A DNA stretch of 64,000 nucleotides from Chrysemys picta bellii (lineage: Eukaryota > Chordata > Testudines > Emydidae), in contig NC_088791.1 of the NCBI RefSeq assembly GCF_011386835.1, positions 28,742,998-28,806,997 of the forward strand, written 5' to 3'. Below the pieces are notes generated by a model. The model was given only the letters and a program-made list of their open reading frames with translations, ran no database searches and had not been told where the DNA came from. Position numbers and translations under genes: made by a program. Shown one piece after another: positions 35,172 to 44,789 of the stretch. Position 1 is the first letter of the stretch. Each line of letters starts with the position of its first letter.

Positions 35172-35188
35172 GTAGTGTAGACATACCC
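35172..35188 (-). repeat. Harbinger right terminal inverted repeat
   Basis: GTAGTGTAGACATACCC ends immediately before the TTA duplication. Inside it lie several TTCGA and TCGAA motifs (35082-35165) that mirror the left end. Confidence 0.85.
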
Positions 35189-35191
35189 TTA

Positions 35192-35529
35192 GTATCACTT
35201 AAATCTGTTTTGTTAATAAATGTATTCTCTTAAATCTCTGTTTTGTTAATAAATGTATTCTTGTGTTGTTAGAAAAACATCTCAGTGCTTTGTATTAAAG
35301 TGAGGTGTGAGTCTTCAGCTACCATAACAGGCTGGTTTATACACTGTCTCTTTGGAGGCAGCAAGCTGAATAGTTCTGTCAGTGTCACAGTGAGAGGGAC
35401 TGGACACTGCAGAGAGATGTCTCTGGGGAATTCGGGAATTGGGCAAAGTTAAGACTGGCAGAGTCTCAAAGTTTGCTGGTGAAGCAGACAGACTGGTGTG
35501 GCAGGGAGCAAAGTTCACAATTGCTAACA
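35192..35529 (+). repeat. Right part of the LTR-like repeat split by Harbinger
   Basis: The segment carries two tandem copies of CTTAAATCTGTTTTGTTAAT followed by AAATGTATTC (35201-35262), each with AATAAA, then TTAGAAAAACATCTCAGTGC. This looks like the polyadenylation region and U5 of an LTR. It continues the repeat that starts near 29768. Confidence 0.45.
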
Positions 35530-35944
35530 GTGGCTCACAGCCATGAATGTCCTGAATAGAACATCACAAGGATACAGGCCCATTTTATCCTCATGGAACT
35601 ATGTATAGATCAGTTATTAGACCTGAATCTCCCTAACTCTCTGGGCTGATGTTATGGCTATGAGGAATGCTGTCTTCACAGAGAGATGGTAGAGAGAAAA
35701 GTCTGACAAAGGTTTGAAAGGAGACCTCATGAGTTTTGTGAGAACAAGATTCAGATCCCATAGCAATGGTGAGCAATGCATGATCAAATACGTAGGAACA
35801 TGCAGCAATCCTTTCAGAAAGGTACTGTAGGGTAAACAAAGACTGTTGACCTGTGAATCAGTAAGTAGAAAGATGAGGCAGCTTAGTGGATCCCAATAGT
35901 TCAAGACAGTTTTACTGTTCCTAAAGTAGCAGATAGTCCAGCAA
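35530..35944. other. Stretch with no recognised gene
   Basis: About 0.4 kb. The minus-strand frame here (35617-36075) runs into the CR1 tail and has no domain. Confidence 0.45.
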
Positions 35945-36285
35945 AACAAAAGGAAGTATTTTTTCACACAACGCACAGTCAACCTGTGGAACTCCTTGCC
36001 AGAGAATGTTGTGAAGGCCAAGACTACAACAGGGTTCAAAAAAGAACTAGATAAATTCATGGAGGATAGGTCCATCGATAGCTATTAGCCAGGATGGATA
36101 GGGATGGTGTCCCTAGCCTCTGTTGCCAGATGCTGGGAATGGGCAAGGGGATCGATCACTTGATGATTACCTGTTCTGTTCATTCCCTCTGGGGCGCCTG
36201 GCACTGGCCACTGTTAGAAGACAGGATACTGGGCTAGATGGACCTTTGGTCTGACCCAGTATGGCCGTTCTTATGTTCTTAAAAA
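35945..36285 (+). repeat. CR1 LINE 3' region
   Basis: CCTGTGGAACTCCTTGCC, then GAACTAGATAAATTCATGGA, GGATCGATCACTTGATGATT, GGGCTAGATGGACCTTTGG and CTGACCCAGTATGGCCGTTC follow the 3' part of a turtle CR1 subfamily. The end motif TTCTTATGTTCTTA is the short terminal repeat of that subfamily. 5'-truncated. Confidence 0.85.
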
Positions 36286-37135
36286 CAATGGAGATTTGTC
36301 TGGTCATAGACTTCTTGATTTCCAGAAGGATCTTTTGGAACTCAGCAGAACTTTCTTAATTTAGTGTTTCCACCAATCCAAAGCAAAGCTGTCAGCCTGC
36401 CAGATTTCTGATCCAGGTAGAGAATTTTTCCTAACCCTGAGATCAGATCCATTAAACTGGGAAGCAGGACTCAGGCCGATTCTAGTTATAGGAGATTAGC
36501 TAACTCTAACTCAAATGGATGAGCCCACATCTGGGTTATGAACAGACTGTCTGACTTTCTGGATGACCATCTAGGGTAATGGGAGAGTAACAATTTCTGA
36601 AATACCTTTTGGGTGACAGAAGCTGTAATGTTGAATAACTTCTTTTGGTTTGGTTTGGTTTGGTTTGTGACTATTTAGAAATGAAACAGTAGAAATTTTT
36701 GCATCCCGGTTGGGTTGCCTCCTTCAAATAACCTCCCAGTCTCCTATCTGACCAACACTGGGAGGGAATGTTGAAGGATGCACCACAGTTGCACCTGTTC
36801 TAAGTACTGACCAGGCCTGCCCCTGTTCAGCTTGTGAGGTCTGTTGAGATAACAGCCCAAGTTATTATGACTGGAGACAGTGCAGGCAGAGATGAACATG
36901 AGCTTAGAAAGAGCTGTGTGGTTAAATTAACTGTGGGCAATTGTGCTGTTCATAGCCTCTGAAGAGAGAGAAAAATGCAGGCGCTCTTCTGTTTAGGCAG
37001 TCTGGCTTGCTGGGAATAACACACTGTAGGCAGGGAACTGTGATCCTCGAAAAACGCCAGTCATGGGGGAGAGAGACGTGGATGATGGTTGGGAACTGGA
37101 AGTGGGTGCCTTCACTGGATCATGGAGGTAAATAC
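36286..37135. other. Stretch with no recognised gene, with a GGTTT microsatellite
   Basis: The simple repeat (GGTTT)n lies at about 36643-36667. Otherwise about 0.85 kb of unassigned sequence leading into a CR1 copy. Short frames have no domain. Confidence 0.55.
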
Positions 37136-37139
37136 AGGT

Positions 37140-37370
37140 GCAGTTGCCCTGAACTGTGACAGTTTGTGCACAAATGCAAGAAGTATGAGGAACAAACAGG
37201 AAGAACTGGAAGTCAGTACACAAGCTAAATTGCGAATTAATTGGCATCACAGAGACTTGGTGGGATAAATTTCATGAATGGAATATTGATATAGAGGAGT
37301 GTAGCTTGTTCAGGAAGGACAGGCAAGGGAAAAAGGGAGGAGAGGTTGCATTGTATGTCGATGTAACAGA
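37140..37370 (+). pseudogene. CR1 LINE endonuclease relic
   Basis: Translation in shifting frames gives NARSMRNKQEELEV-like text, then WHHRDLVG and FRKDRQG blocks. These correspond to the start of the APE-type endonuclease of CR1 ORF2. The frame is broken. The copy is interrupted at about 37370 and resumes with RT sequence near 38095. Confidence 0.6.
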
Positions 37371-37960
37371 GTAGCTTGCCCCTTGGAGGCTGGGGTGAGC
37401 CAATCCTGATTACAGAATAGCTGCACCTCAGAGAGATCAGGCTGATTGTCCTACAAAGAGCAACAGGAGGCTGCAATGAAGGGGGCAGGGAATGTTCAGG
37501 GATTAGTGACTTGTAGCAGTGAACGGGCTCCAGCAGAGTCCTGGGAGTTTGGACTTTGACTCCAGCCAGATAAGGCCCGGGAGTGGCCTGCCAAAGCAGG
37601 AAAAACCCCAGGCAGGAAGGCCTGGGAGGAGGAAGAGAAATCGTTGTTTGTGTGAACTTTTGGATGGACCTGAAACCTTTATTTTCAATGTTTGTTAATG
37701 TGATAAAGCACAACCCAAGAAGGGCTGGGAATGGACAAAAGCATTTTTTTGAGTTTCTTGAACAGTCCAAGAGGAAAAACTAAGGCAGACTGGCTGCAGT
37801 GTAACCCTAGGCCACAAGGAGGTACCCAGGAGGCAGCCAGCCCACTACAGCCAAGAACATAGTCATTTGTTCTGAGCTCCAGAAGGAGATAAGAGGCAGA
37901 CCAATTGAAAGTCACAGGGTGAAAATAAGAGGGGGGGAAAACAGGGGTGACATGATAGAG
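37371..37960. repeat. LTR-like or unclassified insertion within the CR1
   Basis: The sequence between the CR1 endonuclease and RT parts includes AGTGAACGGGCTCCAGCAGA, GATAAGGCCCGGGAGTGGCC and GATGGACCTGAAACC. It is non-coding and resembles LTR or leader material in style. No duplication or terminal repeat was fixed. Confidence 0.3.
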
Positions 37961-37964
37961 GTTC

Positions 37965-38074
37965 TCATGCCAACATAGCTTCAGCTGTTCATGGAGGTAG
38001 TTTTATTATACCAAAAGGAGAACTCTCTCCATCAGCATACAGTGTCTTCAGCACTGTATATGTAGACATGCCCT
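37965..38074. repeat. Fragment of a short DNA transposon
   Basis: The right edge TATGTAGACATGCCCTAAGG resembles the TGTAGAC-ACCC-TAA end of Harbinger-type elements here. Only one end is recognisable. Confidence 0.4.
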
Positions 38075-38094
38075 AAGGTATAAAATGAGTTACA

Positions 38095-38528
38095 CCTAGC
38101 AAGGGATGTACAAAGCAACAAGAATAGGGTCTATACACATTAGGAGCAAAAGAAAGACAAAGGAAAGTGTAGGTCTGCTACTTAGCAGGGAAGAAGAGCT
38201 AATAATAGGATACACCGAGAAAGCTGACGTGTTTAATGCCTATTTTGCTTCAATCTTCACTAAAAAGGTTAATTGTGACCAGATGCTTAACACAATTAAT
38301 ATTAACAACACAGAGGAAGGAACGCAAACCAGACTAGGGAAAAAATATTTAGATGTATTAAAGTCAGCAGGACCTGATGAAATTCACCTTAAGATACTTA
38401 AGGAACTAGCTGACTCCATCTCAGAACCATTAGCAAATATTTTGAAGAACTCATGGAGGATGGTTGAGGTCCCAGAGGACTTGAGAAGGGCATGGTGAAA
38501 AAAACACACTCCGAGTAGTTACTAATGA
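38095..38528 (+). pseudogene. CR1 LINE reverse transcriptase relic, N-terminal part
   Basis: The frame at 38106-38498 shows EKADVFNAYFASIFTKKV, then KSAGPDEIHLKILKELAD, then EPLANILKNSWRMVEVPEDL. These are the order and spacing of the CR1 ORF2 region preceding the RT palm. CR1 ORF2 copies its RNA at a nicked target. The frame ends soon after and the copy is opened at 38537 by a hAT-like element. Confidence 0.85.
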
Positions 38529-38536
38529 TTCTAAGT

Positions 38537-39365
38537 CGGGGCGGGCAAACTTTTTGGCCTGAAGGCCACATCAGGTTTCCAAAATTGTATAGAGGGCCAG
38601 TCAGGGAAGGCTATGCCTCCCCAAACAGCCAGGCGTGGCCCGGCCCCTGCCCCCTATCTGACCCCCCTCCCGCTTCTCGCTCCCTGACGCCTCCCCCGGG
38701 ACTCCTGCCTCATCCAACCCCCCCCGTTCCCTGATGGCCCCCCCAGGACCTCTGCCCCATCCACCCCTCCCTGTCCCCTGACTGCTCCTGGACCCCTCAC
38801 CCCTGACTGCCCCCCGCTGCCCCATCCAACCCCTCTCATTCCTGTCTGTTCCCCCAGGACTCCTGCCCCATCCAACCACCCCTTCTCCCTGACCACCCCT
38901 GGAATCCCTGCCCCTGACTGCCCCCTGCTGCCCTATCCAACACCCCCCTCTCCTTCCTGACTGCTCTCCGGGGACCCCTGCCCCCGTTCAACCCCCCCCC
39001 CCCCGTTCCCTGCCCTTTGACCACCCCAACCCCTATCCACACTCCCGCCCCCTGACCACCACCCTGAACTCCCCTGCCCTCTATCCAACCCCCACTGTTC
39101 CCTGCCCCCTTACTGCGCTGCCTGGAGCACTGATGGCTGGCGGCGCTACAGCCGCGCTATCCAGAGCACCAGGATGGGTGGCGGCTCTGCAAGAGCCCTT
39201 CCGCCCAGAGCATTGTGCCAGCAGCGCAGTGAGCTGAGGCTGTGGGAGAGGGGGAACAGCGGGGGAGGGGCTGGGGGCTAGCCTCCCGGGCCAGGAGCTC
39301 AGGGGACGGGCAGGAGGGTCCCATGGGCCGGATGTGGCCCTCGGGCCATAGTTTACCCACCTCTG
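38537..39365. mobile_element. hAT-like element inserted into the CR1
   Basis: The left end GGGGCGGGCAAACTTTTTGG and the right end CCATAGTTTACCCACCTCTG are imperfect inverted repeats. The flanks TTCTAAGT (38529-38536) and TTCTAAGC (39366-39373) form an 8-bp duplication with one mismatch. GGCCACATC and GATGTGGCC mark the subterminal parts. The core is a C-rich array of CCCTGCCCCATCCAACCCCC-like units. Long frames on both strands are artefacts of that array. Confidence 0.88.
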
Positions 39366-39373
39366 TTCTAAGC

Positions 39374-39813
39374 ACTAATGGTCAAAGTGAAAGTATGTAT
39401 CTTGTTGGGTCCCTCAGGAGTGTGTCCTGCGTCTGTTACTATTCAATATTTTCATTAATGGCTTGGATAATGGAGATGAGAGTATGCTTATAAAGTCTGC
39501 AGATTACACCAAGATGGGAGGAGTTGCTAGCCCTTTGGAGGACAGGATTAGAATTCGAAATGTACTCAGTAAATTGGAGAAATTGGTCTGAAATCAGCAA
39601 GATGAAATTCAGTAAAGACAAGTGCAAAGTGCTACACTTGGGAAGGAAAAATCAAATGCACATATACAAAATTGGGAATAACTGTCTAGGCAGTAGTACT
39701 GCAGAAAAGAATCTGGGGGGTATGGTGGATCATACATTGAATATGAGCAGACAGTATGATGCAGTTGAGAAAAAGGCTAATATTCTGGGGTGCGTTAACA
39801 AGATTGTTATATG
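39374..39813 (+). pseudogene. CR1 LINE reverse transcriptase relic, C-terminal part
   Basis: After the hAT-like insertion the CR1 homology continues with LLFNIFINGLDN, then MKFSKDKCKVLHLGRKN, then EKNLGGMVDHTLNMSRQ and AEKKANILGCVNK in one or more frames. These are the RT palm and thumb blocks of CR1. The FADD-type catalytic motif is degraded to an SADYT-like reading. It is opened again at 39817 by a Harbinger-type MITE. Confidence 0.85.
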
Positions 39814-39816
39814 TAA

Positions 39817-40112
39817 GGCCTGGTCCCCACTAACCCCCCACTTCGGACTAAGGTACGCAAATTCAGCTACGTTAATAACGTAGCTGAATTCGAAGTACCT
39901 TAGTCCGAACTTACCGCAGGTCCAGACGCGGCAGGGAGGCTCCCCCGTCGATGCCGTGTACTCCTCTCGCCGAGCTGGAGTACCAGCGTTGACGGCGAGC
40001 ACTTCCGGGATTGATCCGGGATAGATTTATCGCGTCTAAACCAGACGCGATAAATCGATCCCAGAACATCGATTGCCTGCCACCGGACCCTCCGGTAAGT
40101 GTAGACGTACCC
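39817..40112. mobile_element. PIF/Harbinger-type MITE inserted into the CR1
   Basis: The left end GGCCTGGTCCCCACTAAC and the right end AGTGTAGACGTACCC are inverted repeats. TAA flanks both sides (39814-39816 and 40113-40115). The left end matches GGCCTGGTCTACACT of the autonomous element at 30356 with two differences in 15 bases, and the right end is close too. Inner palindromes include TTCAGCTACGTTAATAACG and its inverse, and TTTATCGCGTC. It lies in the same family group as 20176-20471. Confidence 0.9.
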
Positions 40113-40115
40113 TAA

Positions 40116-40510
40116 GACAAAAGTGGTAATTCTCCTGGTGAGGCCTCAGCTGGAGTAGTGTCCAGTTTGGGGCACTAGACTTTAAAAAATATGTGGTAAA
40201 ATTGGAGAGAATATAGAGGTGAGCAACAAAAATTATACAATAAACCTGACCTATGAGGAAAGATTAAAAAAACTGGGCAAGTTTAGTCTTGAGAAAAGAC
40301 GACTGAGTGGGAACCTAATAACAGTCTTCAAATATGTTAAGGGCTGTTATAAAAAGGACTGTGATCAATTCTTCATGTCCACAGAGATAGGACAAGAAGC
40401 AATAGGCTTAATCTACAGGAAGGGAAATTTAAGTTAGGTATTAGAAAAAACTTTCTAACTATAAGGATAGTTAAGTACTGGAACAGATTACCAAGGGAGG
40501 TTGTGGTTAG
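40116..40510 (+). repeat. CR1 LINE 3' part, continued
   Basis: CAGCTGGAGTAGTGTCCAG, GAGAAAAGACGACTGAGTGG, CTAATAACAGTCTTCAAATA and GTACTGGAACAGATTACCAA follow the CR1 3' coding and trailer sequence. It continues after the next insertion with GTATACATGGTCCTG and ends CCTTTCCAGCCCTACATTTC at about 40918. Confidence 0.85.
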
Positions 40511-40518
40511 ACAAACAC

Positions 40519-40838
40519 CAAAGATTGGCAACCTTTGGCACGCGGCCCACCAGGGAAAGCCGCTGGCAGGCCGGGCCAGTTTGTTTACCTGCAGCGTCCG
40601 CAGGTTCGGCCAATCACAGCTCCCACTGGCCGCGGTTCGCCACTCCTGGCCAATGCGAGCTGCGGGAAGCAGCGTGGGCCGAGGGATGTACTGGTCGCCA
40701 CTTCCCACAGCCCCAGGCGAACCACGGCCAGTGGGAGCTGCGATCAGCCAAACTTGCGGACACTGCAGGTAAACAAACCGGCCCGGCCTGTCAGCAGCTT
40801 TCCCTGGTGAGCCACGTGCCAAAGTTTGCCAATCCCTG
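40519..40838. mobile_element. Foldback element with long inverted arms
   Basis: The outer ends CAAAGATTGGCAACCTTTGG and CCAAAGTTTGCCAATCCCTG are inverted. The arms are long: GGCCGGGCCAGTTTGTTTACCTGCAG is mirrored by CTGCAGGTAAACAAACCGGCCCGGCC, and CCCACTGGCCGCGG by a matching inverse. Nearly the whole 320 bp could fold into a hairpin. I could not read a target duplication; some flanking CR1 bases may be lost. GC-rich and non-coding. Confidence 0.78.
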
Positions 40839-40925
40839 GTCTAGGTATACATGGTCCTGTTTCAGCATGGGGGGGATGGACTAGGCGACCTTTTAAGGAC
40901 CTTTCCAGCCCTACATTTCTATTAA
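40839..40925 (+). repeat. CR1 LINE 3' terminus
   Basis: GTATACATGGTCCTGTTTC, GGATGGACTAGGCGACC and CCTTTCCAGCCCTACATTTC are the last part of the interrupted CR1. Confidence 0.85.
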
Positions 40926-43800
40926 TGGCTCATGGCTGTGAAAATGGCTTCTTTTAACATATTACCTAAATAAATGAGTACTAGTAGTATTCCCGCCTGA
41001 GCCCATTTACTCAAAACTAGAACGAACTGAGCTATGCCCTGGTTACATCAGAGATGACAGCTGCACTCTTCTATCTACGTTCTCATGCCTTGTCCATCAT
41101 CATGTTTGAGTGCTTGTTGTCCTCTGGTGCAGTATAACTGTGAGCATCCAAGGCTAAATTCTTGAAAGCCAGAGAGATAAGAAGTTCTTTGTTTCAGGCC
41201 CTTGCCTGTGGAATGACCTACTTGGAAGAGATAAGACTGAGCCAACGTCTGTTCTCAGGCATGCATTTTTGGAAAAGTCTTCCGGCAATAATGAAAGACA
41301 AGGAATAACCATAGAAAAAGAAAGAAAAGAATAAGAAAGCTGCTAAACAAAGAATGGTGATGAGCAGAATGCATTAATGACAATTCTGTAAGAATTAACT
41401 ACCATATTTGGCACTCAAACACTATGGTGATGAGTCAGTCATACCTCCCCCACCCACCTCTCATCCCAATCCTGCAGCACAGCATCCCTTCTGTGCAAAC
41501 TTGACATTCCAGAAAAGAGTGATTTATTTTTATAATTTGTTTGGTTTTGTTGGGAAGAGAATTCTTCTGTTTTCTTAACTTGTAGGGAGATGAACAATTA
41601 TGCAGTATAGGTGCTAGGGCTTAGATCTGAAAATTTAAAAGAAATCTCTTTTCTATATATTGGGGGGCAGGGGGAAATCTTTTTCTGAGCTTTTATTTAG
41701 AATCTTTCCTTGTCTTGTCTTATATTTGAGACACCAATAATCAACTTTATCTCGGCTAACAAGGTGTCTCCTTGTCCCTTAAGTCCATTTTGTGGACATA
41801 AAAAATTCTCTCAAATTCAGTTAAAATATCTTCTCATCAGAACAAAAAGTGAGAACTTTGGAAAAAATTGAAAATCTGGTGTTTTTATTATGAAGTACTC
41901 ACAATAGACTAATTTTTTCCCCAATTCTTTTGGCAATCCTCACTCCCATTTTTTTTCAAAAACATTCTAAATATGTTATCTAAACAATTATTGAAGTTTT
42001 TCATTTACCAAAAACCCACAAAACTGCAATCTGTACCTCACACTTCAGCCCATTTTATATATGTAACACTACACAGGATAGTCCAAATAGATACTTTCTG
42101 CTGTAGAGAATGCAGAGCATTGGGGAAATGCATACACATGGTGGCATTGCCCAGGAGTGAAAATACTTTGGAAGCTGGTTTAAAAATATTCTAAAACCTC
42201 CGTAACCAGCTACTTAAAAATCATCATCCATTTGCCAACTGAAGTTTTACTTGCTATGGTTACAAGTAAATGCTGTAATGAAAGAGATTACAGAAAAAAT
42301 GTAATTTTTCAGATTGTTGCTTTGTGCATTTGACTTCTCCTATGTAGGAAGTTAGTCATTTTCCTCTTTTGTTTGTGTGGTTCTTTCCCACAGCAATGAG
42401 GTGGAGAAACAGTGTTACAATTGTAAAACCACACAAATTGGTAAGGAGTCTCGGGGGCAAGTGTAGGACCTAAAAAAAAAATTTAGTTCTTTTTTTAAAA
42501 AACTGATTAGATTTCAGTTTGATCATGCCCCATTAAATTCAGATATAATTTGGTGCTCAAATTATGGGGCGGGGGAAATAGGGGGCTCATGAATGGCCAG
42601 TGGCTTGCTTTAATTTAAACAGTAGTGAGACTTAAGGGGACCATAAAACAGAAGTGAGGTAGCCCCTAAAGCAGCAAGGGCCCCACCAATTTTTTTTCCC
42701 TGTAATTTGAGTATGGATATATCCCAGTGTGGCAACAGCATTGCTGGGATACATTAACATCGGGATAGATTTGGAAACGCTCAACTTCTTGTTTCAGACT
42801 GCCCGAATAACAATGGCAACAGAATGGAAGTGCCCCTTTGTGCCAAGAACAACAAAGTGGATTCATAAAGTCTGAGAATTCCTGGCAACAGATATTACTC
42901 GCAAATTAAAAACTCTAATATGCAGTATTTTTAGATTTGGATCCTTTTATTGGAAATGGATAAGATAGGACCTTGGCAAGCAAGTCACGTAGTTTGATCC
43001 CTTCCTAGAAAATAAAGTAATTCTTGATAGTAGAATCCAAATTTAATTCTAGTAGATGTTTTTCTTCATTTGGATTATTTACTGCAGCTCATATTCTCAA
43101 AAGGACAAATCATCACATATTGACAAACAAACATCAAGATGTGGAGAGGGAAATAGTGAGGCCCACAAAAGTTTGTGCTTATATCTCAAGTAAATACCGG
43201 TGTCTATAGTTTAATAAGATCCTGAATGTCCCCATCTCCCATTGACATCAATGGAAACCCTTGATGTCCAGATCCTTGCAGAAGGCACACACCATCTGGC
43301 ATGACCAGGGCCTACACGAACAGATCCAAATGTTTCTAACTCTCATTATAAAATCATGAGTCTCATAATATTTGGTGATTTTGTTAAAGTCCCAGCTCAT
43401 GGAGTCCTGTGATTGTGTAAGAATCTCATTTTTTTTTAAACAAGTAAAAGTAAATAAATAAATCTTTAGACTGCTGAGAATGTGAACCCTAAAGACTCAA
43501 AAGACAGAAGGCAAATTAAAAGACCCCCCCCAAATTTACTATTTTAAAAATCTCATGATTTTTAAGCCAACCTCACGATTTTTTGGGGGGAGGAGGGCAA
43601 CTTTGGTTTTTGAATCCTTGAAGATGGCAATACTGTGATCCTCCTCAACAAAATTCTCTGATACTACAGAAAATCCCATGGGAGATGTTTTATTTAGACT
43701 TGACAGGAACTTTGTCTTCTTGCTTTTAAAATTCTTATTATAATCATAATACAGTAGTATCTACTAAGGAAACAGGAACCCATCATTTTGGTCCTCTCTG
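40926..43800. other. AT-rich stretch with no recognised gene
   Basis: About 2.9 kb with only short frames and homopolymer runs (for example 42473-42482 and 43428-43438). No RNA gene or intact transposon seen. Confidence 0.6.
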
Positions 43801-43806
43801 ATGTAG

Positions 43807-43873
43807 ATCTTCATTCTGCTTCCATTGAAGTTGATGACAAAACTCCCATTGATTTCAACGGACGCAAGATCAG
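43807..43873. repeat. Foldback-repeat fragment
   Basis: CTGCTTCCATTGAAGTTGAT and TCCCATTGATTTCAACGG with CAAGATCAGGA fit the same palindromic repeat group as 25063-25133. One end is degraded. Confidence 0.5.
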
Positions 43874-44404
43874 GACATCAGGTTGTAAACAAAGAAAATG
43901 CTGTCCCAAATTTACATACCGAAAGTGACTGGAGACTTCCACAAAAATCTAAGAGAAATTCTGTGGCTTAATAGAATTATTGTTGTTGTTGGTAATTCAA
44001 TTGTTCAGTATATGCAATATTTGCATTTTTATGTATTATTACTTGTATTTTCTACATACATTTTTCTTGCCAATAATAAAAGGTATCTTACACGTGGGGC
44101 TGCCTTAAGCACTTTTCTCTCTGCACTCTCTTTCATGCATTCATGTGATGATCAGCAGTGCTCTTTCATTGTCAAGAAGCATCAACAGATTTGACTTTCT
44201 AAAGAGTAGTAGTGGTAAAATAGCAGTGCTCATCAAGAGAGCCTGGGAGATTCAAAGCTATGGGAGATATTAAAACCTCAGTCCTGCAAATGGTTCCATA
44301 CAGCCTTCATGCTCAAGTATACATTCTTCCTAACTTACTTAGTAAAGCAATGTCATTGACAAAGTCAGGTTATGTAACTCTTCTTCACTATCCCATTTTA
44401 CACC
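43874..44404. other. Stretch with no recognised gene
   Basis: About 0.5 kb. The 98-codon frame at 43898-44194 is hydrophobic but has no recognised domain, and upstream context gives no support. Confidence 0.45.
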
Positions 44405-44760
44405 GTCCATGAGGCCTTTTGTTGCTCGCTTCATCACCAGTCTATTGCTAATGCAGAGAGGATTGGTAATAATCCATCATCTAACTCCAGTCACAATATC
44501 AAACAATTCACCAGTCCTGTATCCGATCCTACTGCGTATCTATTTCCATCGTATGTTGGACATCATATGTCCTTATTACGTTGATCAGCTTGACCATCAT
44601 TCCGTAGCTCCCAGCACTATTCCACGGGGTCCATAAAATTGATTACGATGGATTTTTGCCAAGCAGTAGCTGTGCTGATGATCTGTCAAAGAGCAAATAT
44701 CTATTAACAATGCAGGATGGAACTCAGCCCGTTCTTCTCATACTATTTCATCCACTGCTT
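44405..44760 (-). pseudogene. Possible degraded LINE reverse transcriptase fragment
   Basis: On the minus strand broken frames contain KIHRNQFYG, then ELFDIVTGVR followed by stops, then LVMKRATKGLMDGV. This resembles the TGVRQGC block of non-LTR reverse transcriptases and the sequence after it. Stops are frequent. It would be a non-CR1 LINE (RTE-like or similar). The match is short, so this is tentative. Confidence 0.4.
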
Positions 44761-44789
44761 TCTTCATTCTATTCAGCATAACTGTATGT

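Larger units (their letters stand above)
30356..35188. mobile_element. Near-complete PIF/Harbinger DNA transposon
   Basis: The element spans 4,833 bp. Its left end GGCCTGGTCTACACTAG and right end TAGTGTAGACATACCC are imperfect terminal inverted repeats. TTA flanks both sides (30353-30355 and 35189-35191), the 3-bp duplication characteristic of this superfamily. Both proteins known from Harbinger elements are present and face each other: a Myb/SANT-like DNA-binding protein on the plus strand (two exons, 30746-32787) and a DDE transposase on the minus strand (33527-34810). An extra 96-codon ORF lies antisense in the intron. Each main gene has one in-frame TAG and otherwise reads open, so inactivation looks recent. 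It inserted into an older LTR-like repeat. Confidence 0.95.

Noticed and set aside
38525..39042. Proline-rich plus-strand and glycine-rich minus-strand frames
   Set aside because: They come from the C-rich array in the 38537-39365 transposon.
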